The position numbers were made by a program, and so were the translations under genes. Positions 8,303 to 17,720 of a DNA stretch of 64,000 bases are shown one piece after another (the first letter of the stretch is position 1; each line of letters opens with the position of its first letter). The notes under the pieces were generated by a model that was not told the origin of the DNA, did no database searches, and worked only from the letters and a program-made list of their open reading frames with translations. The DNA comes from Porticoccus sp964395715. GTDB lineage: Bacteria; Pseudomonadota; Gammaproteobacteria; Pseudomonadales; Porticoccaceae. The DNA lies in the NCBI GenBank assembly GCA_964395715.1, contig CAYNAU010000001.1:641257-705256 (forward strand), given 5' to 3'.

Positions 8303-9667
8303 TCAGTAGCGATAGCTGTCTTCCTTGAAGGGACCTTCCACAGGGACATTGATGTATGCGGCCTGTTCCTTCTTCAGTTTGGTAATCACGCCATTAAATC
8401 CGGCAACCATATGGGCGGCAACCTCTTCATCCAGCTTTTTCGGCAGGACTTCGACACGCAGCATCTCGTGCTGGGCATCGGCATCGGCATTCGCAAATTT
8501 CTGATCAAACAGGTGCATTTGCGCCAGAACCTGGTTTGCAAATGAGCCATCCATAATACGGCTTGGATGGCCGGTGGCATTGCCCAGGTTTACCAGGCGT
8601 CCTTCAGAAAGCAGTAGCAGATGGTCGTTGGCTTCCCGGTTGCGGTAGACCTTGTGGACCTGGGGTTTGATTTCTTCCCACTGCCAGTTTTTACGCATAT
8701 AGGCGGTATCGATTTCATTGTCGAAGTGGCCGATATTACATACCACGCAGCCGGACTTCAGGGCGGCGAGTACATCAGAATCGCAGACGTTGTAGTTGCC
8801 GGTGCAGGTCACCGCCAGGTCCGTTGTGGCCAGCAGGTCGGCATTGACGCCCTGAGAGGGGTCGCCATTTTGGTAAGGTGATACAACTTCAAAACCATCC
8901 ATACAGGCTTGCATGGCGCAAATGGGATCAATTTCTGTCACCTTGACGATCATGCCTTCCTGGCGCAGCGACTGAGCGGAGCCCTTGCCGACATCACCGT
9001 AGCCAATCACCAGGGCTTTCTTGCCCGACAGCAAGTGGTCGGTGGCACGTTTGATCGCATCGTTGAGGCTGTGGCGGCAACCGTACTTGTTGTCGTTTTT
9101 TGATTTGGTCACCGAGTCGTTGACATTGATGGCTGGAACTTTCAATTCGCCTTTTTTCAGCATGTCATAAAGTCGGTGAACACCGGTGGTTGTTTCCTCG
9201 GTAATGCCGTGGACATTTTTCAGGACTTCCGGGTATTTCTCATGGAGCATGGCCGTGAGATCGCCGCCGTCATCCAGGACCATGTTGGCATCCCAGGGTT
9301 TGCCGCCATCCAGAATCTGCTGTTCCAGACACCAGTCATATTCTTCCTCCGTTTCACCTTTCCAGGCAAAAACGGGGGTGCCGCTGGCTGCGATGGCCGC
9401 TGCTGCGTGATCCTGAGTGGAGAAAATATTACAGGATGTCCAGCGAACCTGGGCGCCGAGAGCTTCCAGCGTTTGGATCAGCACGGCGGTCTGGATGGTC
9501 ATGTGAATACAGCCAAGAATTTTGGCACCTTTAAGAGGTTGCTCGGCACTGTACTTGTCGCGCAGGGCCATCAGTGCCGGCATTTCCGTTTCGGCAATGG
9601 CTATTTCACGGAAACCCCACTCGGCGAGGCTGATGTCGGCAACTTTATAGTCTTTCATCGAAGTCAT
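8303..9667 (-). CDS. ahcY: S-adenosylhomocysteine hydrolase
   Basis: 454 residues, typical of the proteobacterial form. NAD-dependent enzyme that splits S-adenosylhomocysteine into homocysteine and adenosine, removing the inhibitory product of methylation. Visible motifs: SCNIFSTQDHAAAA, the NAD-binding GYGDVGKG, CNIGHFDNEID and the conserved C-terminal KEDSYRY-type end. The first ATG (9667) has AAGGAAC upstream at good spacing; a second ATG three codons later is possible. It starts 26 bases after metK, which leaves no room for an SAH riboswitch. Confidence 0.97.
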   Translation of the reverse strand: MTSMKDYKVADISLAEWGFREIAIAETEMPALMALRDKYSAEQPLKGAKILGCIHMTIQTAVLIQTLEALGAQVRWTSCNIFSTQDHAAAAIAASGTPVFAWKGETEEEYDWCLEQQILDGGKPWDANMVLDDGGDLTAMLHEKYPEVLKNVHGITEETTTGVHRLYDMLKKGELKVPAINVNDSVTKSKNDNKYGCRHSLNDAIKRATDHLLSGKKALVIGYGDVGKGSAQSLRQEGMIVKVTEIDPICAMQACMDGFEVVSPYQNGDPSQGVNADLLATTDLAVTCTGNYNVCDSDVLAALKSGCVVCNIGHFDNEIDTAYMRKNWQWEEIKPQVHKVYRNREANDHLLLLSEGRLVNLGNATGHPSRIMDGSFANQVLAQMHLFDQKFANADADAQHEMLRVEVLPKKLDEEVAAHMVAGFNGVITKLKKEQAAYINVPVEGPFKEDSYRY

Positions 9668-9693
9668 GGATTCGTTCCTTTCACAATGTGGTG

Positions 9694-10848
9694 TTAAAGC
9701 GCTGCTTTAAGTGCAGCGGCTTTATCAGTTTTTTCCCAGGTGAAGTTCTCCAGTTCCCGGCCAAAGTGGCCGTAACTGGCGGTGGGGCGGTAGATGGGAC
9801 GCTTCAGATCAAGCATTTCGATCAGGCCGCGCGGGCGGAGATCAAAGTGTTCACGCACCAGGCCGGCAATCTCATCATCACTGAGTTTCCCGGTGCCAAA
9901 TGTATTGATGCTGATGGAGGTGGGTTCTGCGACACCGATGGCATAGGACACCTGGATTTCACAGCGCTCGGCAAGACCTGCGGCAACAATGTTCTTGGCC
10001 ACATAGCGTCCCGCATAGGCGGCAGAGCGGTCCACTTTGGAGGGGTCCTTGCCCGAGAAGGCGCCGCCACCGTGGTGGGCCATACCGCCATAGGTATCAA
10101 CAATGATTTTCCGACCGGTGAGGCCACAGTCGCCCATGGGGCCACCAATAATGAACTGACCGGTGGGGTTGATGTGATACAGGGTGTCGCTGTGCAGCCA
10201 TTCCTCCGGCAGCACGTGGTTGATGATCTCCTCCCGCACGGCTTCCTGCAGATCAGAGAGAGATATATTGGGAGCGTGCTGGGTGGATAAAACCACGGCA
10301 TCAACGGCCACCGGCTTGCCATCGGCATAGCGCAGGGTCACCTGGCTCTTGGCATCGGGACGAAGCCAGGGCAGAACACCGCTTTTGCGTAGGTGAGCCT
10401 GCCGCTCCACGAGACGGTGGGCGTAATAAATGGGAGCTGGCATCAGTACGTCAGTTTCATTGGTGGCGTAGCCAAACATTAACCCCTGGTCGCCGGCGCC
10501 CAGATCCTTGGTTTCCGCTTCATCGACACCCATGGCGATATCGCCGGACTGCTTGCCAATGGCATTGAGCACTGCACAGGAGGCACCGTCAAAACCCACA
10601 TCGGAGCTGTCGTAGCCGATATCGAGGATGACGCCCCTTACGATGTCTTCCAGGTCTACATAGGTGTTGGTGCGCACTTCGCCGGCGATAATGGCCATGC
10701 CGGTCTTCACCATGGTTTCTACCGCGACCCGGGAGTGCGGGTCATCCCGAAGAATTGCATCTAAAACGGCATCGGAGATCTGGTCCGCCATCTTATCGGG
10801 GTGGCCTTCTGAAACGGATTCCGAAGTGAAAATACTGTAATTCGACAT
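9694..10848 (-). CDS. metK: S-adenosylmethionine synthetase
   Basis: 384 residues, standard length. It makes S-adenosylmethionine from methionine and ATP. Family motifs include the N-terminal SEGHPDKMADQISDAVLD, GAGDQGLMFGYA and the glycine-rich GGAFSGKDPSKVDRSAAY loop. The ATG is preceded by AAAGGACC. It lies 32 bases after the ArsR-methyltransferase regulator gene and leads into ahcY-metF-rsmE. Confidence 0.97.
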   Translation of the reverse strand: MSNYSIFTSESVSEGHPDKMADQISDAVLDAILRDDPHSRVAVETMVKTGMAIIAGEVRTNTYVDLEDIVRGVILDIGYDSSDVGFDGASCAVLNAIGKQSGDIAMGVDEAETKDLGAGDQGLMFGYATNETDVLMPAPIYYAHRLVERQAHLRKSGVLPWLRPDAKSQVTLRYADGKPVAVDAVVLSTQHAPNISLSDLQEAVREEIINHVLPEEWLHSDTLYHINPTGQFIIGGPMGDCGLTGRKIIVDTYGGMAHHGGGAFSGKDPSKVDRSAAYAGRYVAKNIVAAGLAERCEIQVSYAIGVAEPTSISINTFGTGKLSDDEIAGLVREHFDLRPRGLIEMLDLKRPIYRPTASYGHFGRELENFTWEKTDKAAALKAAL

Positions 10849-10880
10849 AGTCGGTGGTCCTTTTAGTACTTATCAACAAG

Positions 10881-11894
10881 CTATCGGCCGATATTGGCCG
10901 CAACTGTAGGTTTGAAAAATTGCCGCAACTGGATCTGAAAACCGTTGCGTTGTGCCAGAAACAGGCTCTCGCCTTCATTCAGGCCGGCTACTCCGGCCCA
11001 GTGGGAAAGGTCTTCCGGGTCAAAGCCCAGCCACAGATCGCCGCAGGACTCGCGCGCCCAGCTCTGGTCGTGGTGGCAGAGTTCCGTTACCAGCAGGGCG
11101 CCGCCGGGTTTCAACAGCTGTGACAGGTCAGAGAATATTTTTGCCGGGTCCGGCGTGTGGTGCAGCACCATGTTCAGCGTAATGCAGTCTGCGAGCAATG
11201 ATTGCGACAGGGCGAAGTCGGTATCGCCGTGGAGCAACTGAACGTTATCCAGTTGCTGCTCAGTGACAATCTGCCTGGCCCGCTCGAGCATTTCAGCGGA
11301 ACTGTCCAGAGCACTGACCCGGTCAAAGCGGCTTGCCAGGGCTGGCAGAAAACCGCCTTCACCCGGTCCGACTTCCAGCACATGCTGTCGGCTGACAGCG
11401 GTGGCATCCAGCAGCTCGGTGGCGGGTTCTCCATACTGGTCAAAACTGGCGATCAGGTCCTGATTGACATGAAAGCGCGCCGCATTTTGCCTGAAGAAGT
11501 TCTGTGAGGCCTCGGTACGTTCGCGGTGAACCTGCTGAATGCGCTGTTGAATCGCCGCGGGTATACGGAGTTGGTCGACGGCACTGAATAGGGCGAGCTG
11601 GAATTCCCGGCCGCCGGAGCCCTCTATGGCGGGGGCGCGGCGGTAAAAAATACTGTTGCCTTCACGGCGTGTCGCCACCAGTCCGGATTTCGACAGCACC
11701 TTGAGGTGGTGGCTCATTCCCGATTGCCCTATGTCAAAGATCTGGCTCAGCTCCAGCACCCCGTAGGCGTTCTGACGCAATACCCGCAGAATTTCCAGGC
11801 GCAGGCCATCCCCCGCAGCCTTGCAGTAGGCCGCCAGTTCGCTGGCATCCGGAAAGGACGCAGATGGGTCAGTTTTCAGCAGTGCGTATGACAT
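10881..11894 (-). CDS. sahR: ArsR-family regulator fused to a SAM-dependent methyltransferase domain (SahR-like)
   Basis: 337 residues from the ATG at 11894 (an ATG nine codons upstream is less likely). Residues about 20-100 form an ArsR winged helix with the recognition-helix motif QSGMSHHLKVLSKSGLV. From about 170 there is a class I methyltransferase fold with motif I LEVGPGEGG (173-181). This architecture at the head of a metK-ahcY-metF operon matches SahR, described as a regulator of S-adenosylhomocysteine recycling whose SAM/SAH-binding domain senses the metabolite. It probably represses its own operon through the perfect palindrome at 11921-11948. The symbol is by context and architecture; enzymatic methylation cannot be excluded. 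Confidence 0.82.
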   Translation of the reverse strand: MSYALLKTDPSASFPDASELAAYCKAAGDGLRLEILRVLRQNAYGVLELSQIFDIGQSGMSHHLKVLSKSGLVATRREGNSIFYRRAPAIEGSGGREFQLALFSAVDQLRIPAAIQQRIQQVHRERTEASQNFFRQNAARFHVNQDLIASFDQYGEPATELLDATAVSRQHVLEVGPGEGGFLPALASRFDRVSALDSSAEMLERARQIVTEQQLDNVQLLHGDTDFALSQSLLADCITLNMVLHHTPDPAKIFSDLSQLLKPGGALLVTELCHHDQSWARESCGDLWLGFDPEDLSHWAGVAGLNEGESLFLAQRNGFQIQLRQFFKPTVAANIGR

Positions 11895-11920
11895 GGGGCA
11901 GCACCTTAGCACAGCAGGCA

Positions 11921-11948
11921 ATCTATATCAAAAAATATTGATATAGAT
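11921..11948. promoter_or_regulatory. Palindromic operator between the SahR-like operon and tkt
   Basis: A perfect 11-base inverted repeat, ATCTATATCAA (11921-11931) and TTGATATAGAT (11938-11948), separated by 6 bases. It begins 26 bases upstream of the regulator start. AT-rich long dyads with ATATCAA half-sites are typical of ArsR-family dimers. It lies between divergent genes, so it could also affect tkt. Confidence 0.75.
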
Positions 11949-12044
11949 AAAAGGGGCCGACTGGCTGTTTACTGAGCAGCGCGAGTACGAGAAAATAGCG
12001 CCCCTTTTGAAACCCCCGATCTATCCTGCAGGAGCAAGCCCCCG

Positions 12045-14039
12045 ATGCATTCCAGACGTGATCTCGCCAACGCCATTCGAGCACTGAGTATGGACGCCGT
12101 TCAACAGGCCAATAGTGGCCACCCAGGTGCCCCGATGGGTATGGCGGATATCGCCGAAGTGCTGTGGAATGACTATCTGGTACACAACCCCTCTGATCCC
12201 GCCTGGGCCAACCGTGACCGCTTTGTCCTGTCCAACGGCCATGGTTCGATGCTGTTGTATTCCCTGTTGCATCTCACCGGCTACGATCTGCCCCTGCAGG
12301 AGTTGAAGAACTTCCGTCAGTTGCATTCACGCACCCCCGGTCACCCGGAATATGGCTATGCCCCCGGTGTCGAAACCACCACCGGGCCATTGGGGCAGGG
12401 CATCAGTAATGCGGTGGGCATGGCGCTGGCAGAAAAAATTCTGGCGGCACAGTTTAATCGCCCCGCTCATGACGTGGTGGACCATTACACCTACTGTTTC
12501 CTGGGTGATGGCTGCCTGATGGAAGGTATTTCCCACGAAACCTGCTCCCTGGCCGGTACCCAGAAGCTGGGCAAGCTGATCGCGTTCTACGATGACAACG
12601 GCATCTCCATCGACGGTGAGGTTGAAGGCTGGTTTACAGACAATACACCCGGTCGTTTCGAGGCTTACGGTTGGCAGGTTATCCCCAACGTCGATGGCCA
12701 CGACCCGGCAGCCATTCAGGCCGCCATTGAAATGGCTCGCCTGGAAACCGAAAAACCGACCCTGATTTGCTGCAAAACTATTATTGGTTTCGGCTCGCCC
12801 AACAAACAGGGCAAGGAAGAATGTCACGGGGCTCCCCTTGGCGCCGATGAAATTCTGTTGGCAAGAGAGCAGTTGGGCTGGAACCACGGTCCCTTTGAAG
12901 TGCCCGAGGAAATCTACGCCGGCTGGAATGCCAGAGAAAAAGGCCAGAAAGCCCAGTCTGCCTGGCAGCAGGCTTTTGAGCGCTACAAAAGTGAGTATCC
13001 GGAGCTGGCTGCCGAGTTCTCCCGTCGACTGAAAGGTGCGATGCCAGCAGACTTTTCCGAAAAGGCGGATGCTTATATCCACGAGTGCCAGCAGGCCATG
13101 GAAAAAATTGCTTCGCGCAAGGCCTCTCAGAACTGTCTCAATGCCTATGGCCCGTTATTGCCGGAACTGCTGGGTGGATCTGCCGACCTGGCAGGGTCCA
13201 ACCTGACGCTGTGGTCCGGCGCCAAAGGTGTGGAAGCGGACGATGCGTCCGGTAACTACATCTATTACGGCGTGCGCGAGTTTGGCATGAGCGCCATGAT
13301 GAACGGTATTGTGCTGCACGGCGGCTTTGTCCCTTATGGTGCCACCTTCCTGATGTTCATGGAGTATGCCCGCAACGCGGTGCGGATGGCCGCGTTGATG
13401 AAACAGAAAACCATTTTCGTCTATACCCATGACTCCATTGGTCTGGGTGAGGACGGCCCCACCCACCAACCGGTTGAGCAGCTGACGGCCTTGCGTTCCA
13501 CACCCAACCTGCAAACCTGGCGTCCCTGCGATACCGTTGAGTCGGCCGTGTGCTGGAAGCAGGCCATTATGCGTAAAGATGGTCCCAGCGCCCTGATTTT
13601 CTCGCGGCAGGGATTGGCGCCCATGCCGCGTAACGATGAACAGCTGGCCAATGTGCAGCGTGGTGGCTATGTATTGAAAGACTGCGAGGGCAAACCCCAG
13701 GCCATTCTGATTGCCACTGGCTCGGAAGTGGCCCTGGCCATTGAAGCGGCGGCTGCCCTTGGTGCAAAGGGTGTATCCGTCAGAGTGGTGTCCATGCCCT
13801 GCGCCGAAGTGTTCGACGCCCAGGACTCAACCTATCGCGACAGCGTACTGATTCCCCAGGTCCGGGCCCGGGTAGCCGTTGAGGCCGGGCACAAGGACTA
13901 CTGGTATAAATATGTGGGTCTCGACGGCCGTGTAGTGGGTATGTCCACATTTGGTGAGTCGGCACCCGGCGGTCTGCTGATGGAGCAGTTCGGTTTCACC
14001 ACGGAAAACGTCATCAAGACCGTTAACGCGATATTGTGA
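12045..14039 (+). CDS. tkt: Transketolase
   Basis: 664 residues, standard length. Thiamine-diphosphate enzyme that moves two-carbon ketol units between sugar phosphates in the pentose phosphate pathway. Motifs: N-terminal NSGHPGAPMGMADIAEVLW, the thiamine-binding GDGCLMEGISHE, and the central DSIGLGEDGPTHQPVEQL block. The ATG has GCAGGAGC upstream. It is the first gene of the tkt-epd-pgk-fba group, a gene order also seen near metK in Pseudomonas. Confidence 0.97.
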   Translation: MHSRRDLANAIRALSMDAVQQANSGHPGAPMGMADIAEVLWNDYLVHNPSDPAWANRDRFVLSNGHGSMLLYSLLHLTGYDLPLQELKNFRQLHSRTPGHPEYGYAPGVETTTGPLGQGISNAVGMALAEKILAAQFNRPAHDVVDHYTYCFLGDGCLMEGISHETCSLAGTQKLGKLIAFYDDNGISIDGEVEGWFTDNTPGRFEAYGWQVIPNVDGHDPAAIQAAIEMARLETEKPTLICCKTIIGFGSPNKQGKEECHGAPLGADEILLAREQLGWNHGPFEVPEEIYAGWNAREKGQKAQSAWQQAFERYKSEYPELAAEFSRRLKGAMPADFSEKADAYIHECQQAMEKIASRKASQNCLNAYGPLLPELLGGSADLAGSNLTLWSGAKGVEADDASGNYIYYGVREFGMSAMMNGIVLHGGFVPYGATFLMFMEYARNAVRMAALMKQKTIFVYTHDSIGLGEDGPTHQPVEQLTALRSTPNLQTWRPCDTVESAVCWKQAIMRKDGPSALIFSRQGLAPMPRNDEQLANVQRGGYVLKDCEGKPQAILIATGSEVALAIEAAAALGAKGVSVRVVSMPCAEVFDAQDSTYRDSVLIPQVRARVAVEAGHKDYWYKYVGLDGRVVGMSTFGESAPGGLLMEQFGFTTENVIKTVNAIL

Positions 14040-14082
14040 TAGCGGCTGACTGTCAGACAGCGCCTTCGAGTGGGCACGATTT

Positions 14083-15105
14083 ATGATTCGCGCAGCCATT
14101 AATGGATACGGGCGCATTGGTCGTTCGGTGTTGCGGGCGCTCTACGAGTCTGGAGCCCGTGACGAGATTCAGGTGGTGGCCATCAATGAGCCGGCCGACT
14201 GCAAAACCATTGCCCACTTGACCAAATACGATTCCACCCACGGTCGCTTTCCCGGCTCCGTGACGGTGGAGGATGACCTGTTGACCATCAACGGCGACCC
14301 GATTTCGGTATTCCACAGTGAGGATATTCTTGCCCTGCCATGGCGGGAACTGGCTGTGGACGTGGTGCTGGAATGTAGCGGCGCGTTTACAGATCGAGCC
14401 ACCGCGGAGCAACACCTCGCTGCCGGAGCGGGTAAGGTGCTGTTTTCACAGCCTGCCGAGTCCAGCGTTGATGCGACGGTGGTGCTGGGCGTTAACGAGC
14501 ACAGGCTGACCGGCCAGGAAACGGTAATTTCCAATGCCTCCTGTTCAACCAACTGCGTGATTCCTGTTATAGATGCACTGCACCGGGCTTTCGGTGTGGA
14601 GGGCGGTGTGATCACCACCATCCACTCGGCAATGAATGACCAGCCGGTGATTGATGCGTACCACCATACGGATTTGCGAAAAACCCGTGCGGCCATGCAG
14701 TCCATTATTCCTGTGGATACAGGGCTGGCCCGGGGAATCGACCGCCTGCTGCCAGAGTTGAGCGGCCGTTTTGAAGCCCAGGCAATGCGGGTGCCGACAC
14801 TGAACGTGTCTGCCATCGACCTGTCTGTTCTGCTGCAGGTGGATGTGGATGCAGCGACAGTGAACCAGGTGCTGCAAGAGGTGGCGAAAAATCGGCTGGC
14901 AGGCATCCTCGGATACACCGAGGAACCGTTGGCTTCCTGCGATTTTAATCACGATCCCCGCAGCGGCATTGTCGATGCCAGTCAGACCCGGGTCAGTCAG
15001 CGGCGGCTGGTCAAGGTTCTGGTCTGGTTTGACAACGAGTGGGGCTATGCCAATCGCATGGTGGAGCTGGTGAAGCACTGGGCCCCCATGTCGAGTATCA
15101 GTTGA
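14083..15105 (+). CDS. epd: Erythrose-4-phosphate dehydrogenase (GAPDH family)
   Basis: 340 residues with the GAPDH fold: N-terminal NAD-binding INGYGRIGRSVLRAL, catalytic SNASCSTNC and the C-terminal WFDNEWGYANRMVEL. Position between tkt and pgk, and features such as the HSAMNDQPVIDAYH segment, favour Epd, which oxidises erythrose 4-phosphate to 4-phosphoerythronate for pyridoxal phosphate synthesis. A true glyceraldehyde-3-phosphate dehydrogenase role cannot be ruled out from sequence alone. Confidence 0.88.
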   Translation: MIRAAINGYGRIGRSVLRALYESGARDEIQVVAINEPADCKTIAHLTKYDSTHGRFPGSVTVEDDLLTINGDPISVFHSEDILALPWRELAVDVVLECSGAFTDRATAEQHLAAGAGKVLFSQPAESSVDATVVLGVNEHRLTGQETVISNASCSTNCVIPVIDALHRAFGVEGGVITTIHSAMNDQPVIDAYHHTDLRKTRAAMQSIIPVDTGLARGIDRLLPELSGRFEAQAMRVPTLNVSAIDLSVLLQVDVDAATVNQVLQEVAKNRLAGILGYTEEPLASCDFNHDPRSGIVDASQTRVSQRRLVKVLVWFDNEWGYANRMVELVKHWAPMSSIS

Positions 15106-15125
15106 GTATAAAAGGTAATTTCAAG

Positions 15126-16295
15126 ATGGCATTGAATGTATTGAAAATGGTGGACCTGGACCTGGCGGGCAAGCGTGTCCTGATCCGCGAAGACCTCAAT
15201 GTGCCGGTAAAGGATGGTGTGGTGACTTCCGACGTCCGTATCCGTGCCGCGTTACCCACGATCGAGCAGGCGCTTGCCGCGGGGGCGAAAGTCATTGTGA
15301 TGTCCCACCTGGGGCGTCCCACGGAAGGACAGTTTGAGGCGGAATTTGCCATGCAGCCGGTGGCAGATCACTTGGGCAAATTGCTGGGCAGAGAAGTTGC
15401 TGTCCTGTCGGACTGGCAGCAGGGGGTCGAGCTGGAAAATGGCCAGCTGGCATTGCTGGAAAATGTCCGTTTCAATCCCGGCGAGAAAAAAGACGATGAG
15501 ACCTTGTCCCGTGCCTATGCCGATCTCTGCGATATTTTTGTAATGGATGCCTTTGGTACGGCACACCGCGCCCAAGCCTCCACCCATGGCGTAGCCCGTT
15601 TTGCGCCGGTCGCCTGTGCTGGCCCACTGCTGGCTGCGGAGCTGGATGCCCTGGAAAAATCTCTCGCCAATCCAGCCAGACCGATGGTGGCGATCGTTGG
15701 CGGTTCCAAGGTGTCCACCAAGCTGACCGTGCTGGAAACGTTGTCGGACAAGGTTGACCAGCTGATTGTCGGTGGTGGTATCGCCAACACGTTTCTGGCC
15801 GCCGCCGGGTTGCCCGTGGGCAAATCTCTCTGTGAGCACGAACTGATTCCCCAGGCTAAATCGCTGATGGCGAAAACCCAAATTCCCCTACCGAGCGATG
15901 TGGTGGTGGGCACAGAATTTTCCGAGTCTGCAACAGCGACGCTGAAACAGGCTTCTGAGGTGGGTGCGGACGACATGATCTTCGATATCGGCCCGGAAAC
16001 TGCTGCCGTGCTAGCCGATATCCTGCGCAATGCCGGTACCATTATCTGGAATGGCCCAGTGGGGGTGTTTGAATTTGACCAGTTTGGTGCGGGTACCCAG
16101 GCCATTGCCGAGGCGATTGCCGCCAACCAGGGTTTTTCCATTGCCGGTGGTGGCGACACCCTGGCCGCGGTGGATAAATATGGTATCGCTGATAAAGTTT
16201 CCTATATTTCTACTGGTGGGGGCGCATTTCTGGAATATGTCGAAGGCAAGGTTCTACCCGCGGTAGCCATTCTGGAAGCACGGGCCCAAAACTGA
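15126..16295 (+). CDS. pgk: Phosphoglycerate kinase
   Basis: 389 residues from the ATG at 15126; an upstream in-frame ATG inside epd would add 29 unneeded residues. Transfers phosphate between 1,3-bisphosphoglycerate and ADP. Motifs: the N-terminal LIREDLNVPVKDG, SHLGRP, NGPVGVFE, and a glycine-rich C-terminal nucleotide loop (AGGGDTLAAV, STGGGAFLEY). It follows epd by 20 bases. Confidence 0.97.
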   Translation: MALNVLKMVDLDLAGKRVLIREDLNVPVKDGVVTSDVRIRAALPTIEQALAAGAKVIVMSHLGRPTEGQFEAEFAMQPVADHLGKLLGREVAVLSDWQQGVELENGQLALLENVRFNPGEKKDDETLSRAYADLCDIFVMDAFGTAHRAQASTHGVARFAPVACAGPLLAAELDALEKSLANPARPMVAIVGGSKVSTKLTVLETLSDKVDQLIVGGGIANTFLAAAGLPVGKSLCEHELIPQAKSLMAKTQIPLPSDVVVGTEFSESATATLKQASEVGADDMIFDIGPETAAVLADILRNAGTIIWNGPVGVFEFDQFGAGTQAIAEAIAANQGFSIAGGGDTLAAVDKYGIADKVSYISTGGGAFLEYVEGKVLPAVAILEARAQN

Positions 16296-16332
16296 AGAGC
16301 AAAAGAATACTTACTGAATAAAGGATAATTTC

Positions 16333-17403
16333 ATGGCACTTATTTCACTGCGCCAATTACTGGATCACGCTGCGGAGCACAGCTACGGTGTGCCGGCATT
16401 TAACGTGAATAACCTGGAACAGATGCGGGCTATTATGGAGGCTGCGGACGAAACGGATTCGCCGGTGATCGTGCAGGCCTCTGCCGGTGCCCGCAAATAT
16501 GCCGGGGCGCCATTTCTGCGACACCTGATCCTGGCGGCAATCGAAGAGTTTCCCCATATTCCGGTATGCATGCACCAGGACCATGGCACCAGCCCGGCGG
16601 TCTGCCAGCGTTCCATTCAGCTCGGTTTCAGCTCGGTGATGATGGATGGCTCCTTGCAGGAAGATGGCAAGACCCCGGCGTCCTACGACTATAACGTCGA
16701 TGTCACCCGGCGCGTGGTGGACATGGCTCACGCCTGCGGCGTTTCCGTGGAAGGTGAGCTGGGTTGCCTTGGCTCCCTGGAGACCGGGCAGGCCGGTGAA
16801 GAGGATGGTGTCGGTGCCGAGGGCACGCTGTCACACGACCAGTTGCTCACTGACCCTGAAGAGGCGGCGGATTTCGTGGCCAAAACCGGCGTGGATGCCC
16901 TGGCTATTGCCATTGGCACTTCTCACGGGGCTTACAAGTTCTCCCGTCCGCCCACTGGCGATATTCTGGCCATTGAGCGCATCAAGGAAATCAATGCCCG
17001 TATTCCCAATACCCACCTGGTGATGCACGGCTCTTCCTCGGTGCCCCAGGACTGGCTGGCGGTGATTAATGAATACGGCGGCGATATCCCCGAAACTTAC
17101 GGTGTGCCGGTGGAGGAAATTGTCGAGGGCATCAAGCACGGTGTGCGCAAGGTGAATATCGACACTGATCTGCGTCTGGCATCAACCGGTGCCGTGCGGC
17201 GTTTTCTTGCCAATAACCCGGCCGAGTTTGATCCCCGCAAATACCTGAAAGAAACCGTCAAGGCCATGAAAGAAATCTGTCTGGCCCGCTATGAGGCCTT
17301 TGGTACAGCAGGCAACGCCGGTAAAATTACTGCTATCGGGCTGGAGGAGATGTCCTCCCGCTACCAGAGCGGTGCACTGGATCCCAAGGTCAATGCCGGG
17401 TGA
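16333..17403 (+). CDS. fba: Fructose-bisphosphate aldolase, class II
   Basis: 356 residues. Zinc-dependent aldolase that interconverts fructose 1,6-bisphosphate with dihydroxyacetone phosphate and glyceraldehyde 3-phosphate. Motifs: YGVPAFNVNN at the start, the HQDHG metal-binding site, the VEGELGCLGS loop with the acidic EDGVGAEG stretch and the KVNIDTDLRLA phosphate-binding segment. Last gene of the tkt-epd-pgk-fba group and followed by a clean terminator. Confidence 0.96.
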   Translation: MALISLRQLLDHAAEHSYGVPAFNVNNLEQMRAIMEAADETDSPVIVQASAGARKYAGAPFLRHLILAAIEEFPHIPVCMHQDHGTSPAVCQRSIQLGFSSVMMDGSLQEDGKTPASYDYNVDVTRRVVDMAHACGVSVEGELGCLGSLETGQAGEEDGVGAEGTLSHDQLLTDPEEAADFVAKTGVDALAIAIGTSHGAYKFSRPPTGDILAIERIKEINARIPNTHLVMHGSSSVPQDWLAVINEYGGDIPETYGVPVEEIVEGIKHGVRKVNIDTDLRLASTGAVRRFLANNPAEFDPRKYLKETVKAMKEICLARYEAFGTAGNAGKITAIGLEEMSSRYQSGALDPKVNAG

Positions 17404-17413
17404 GTCAGACCAG

Positions 17414-17438
17414 AAGGGCGGTTTAACCGCCCTTTTTT
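17414..17438 (+). terminator. Terminator after fba
   Basis: GGGCGGTT and AACCGCCC form a tight stem followed by six Ts, starting 10 bases after the fba stop. Confidence 0.93.
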
Positions 17439-17486
17439 GACCAAAAGTGGCAGTGGAGCAACCCGGGAGTCAGGAGTTTCAAGCCG

Positions 17487-17720
17487 GTGATTCATAGTAA
17501 ATATCAGCATGTTCTGTTCGCATTTCTGATGGCGCTGTTCATGTCCTGCTTTATGTCCCTGGTGATCAGCATTTTTAATGTCGGTCTGGTGGAGAATATC
17601 CTCGAGATCTGGTTGCATGCCTGGGCCTTTGCGTTTGTTGTGGCATTCCCCTCGGTGATGGTGGTGGCACCCATGGTGAGGCGCCTGGTGATATTGTTGG
17701 TTCATGATGACGAACGCTGA
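17487..17720 (+). CDS. Small membrane protein, DUF2798 family
   Basis: 77 residues from a GTG start with CAGGAG about 10 bases upstream. Two transmembrane helices with the family pattern: a start of positively charged residues, FAFLMALFMSCFMS, a short loop, then AWAFAFVVAFPSVMVVAPMVRRLV. Function of DUF2798 is unknown. It overlaps the next gene by 17 bases, so the two are probably co-translated. Confidence 0.8.
   Translation: MIHSKYQHVLFAFLMALFMSCFMSLVISIFNVGLVENILEIWLHAWAFAFVVAFPSVMVVAPMVRRLVILLVHDDER

Noticed and set aside
9640..9700. SAH riboswitch before ahcY
   Set aside because: Only 26 bases separate metK and ahcY, too short for the riboswitch, and control by the ArsR-type regulator fits better.
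12327..13082. 251-codon frame antisense to tkt
   Set aside because: Shadow of tkt, whose thiamine-binding motifs lie in this stretch on the plus strand.
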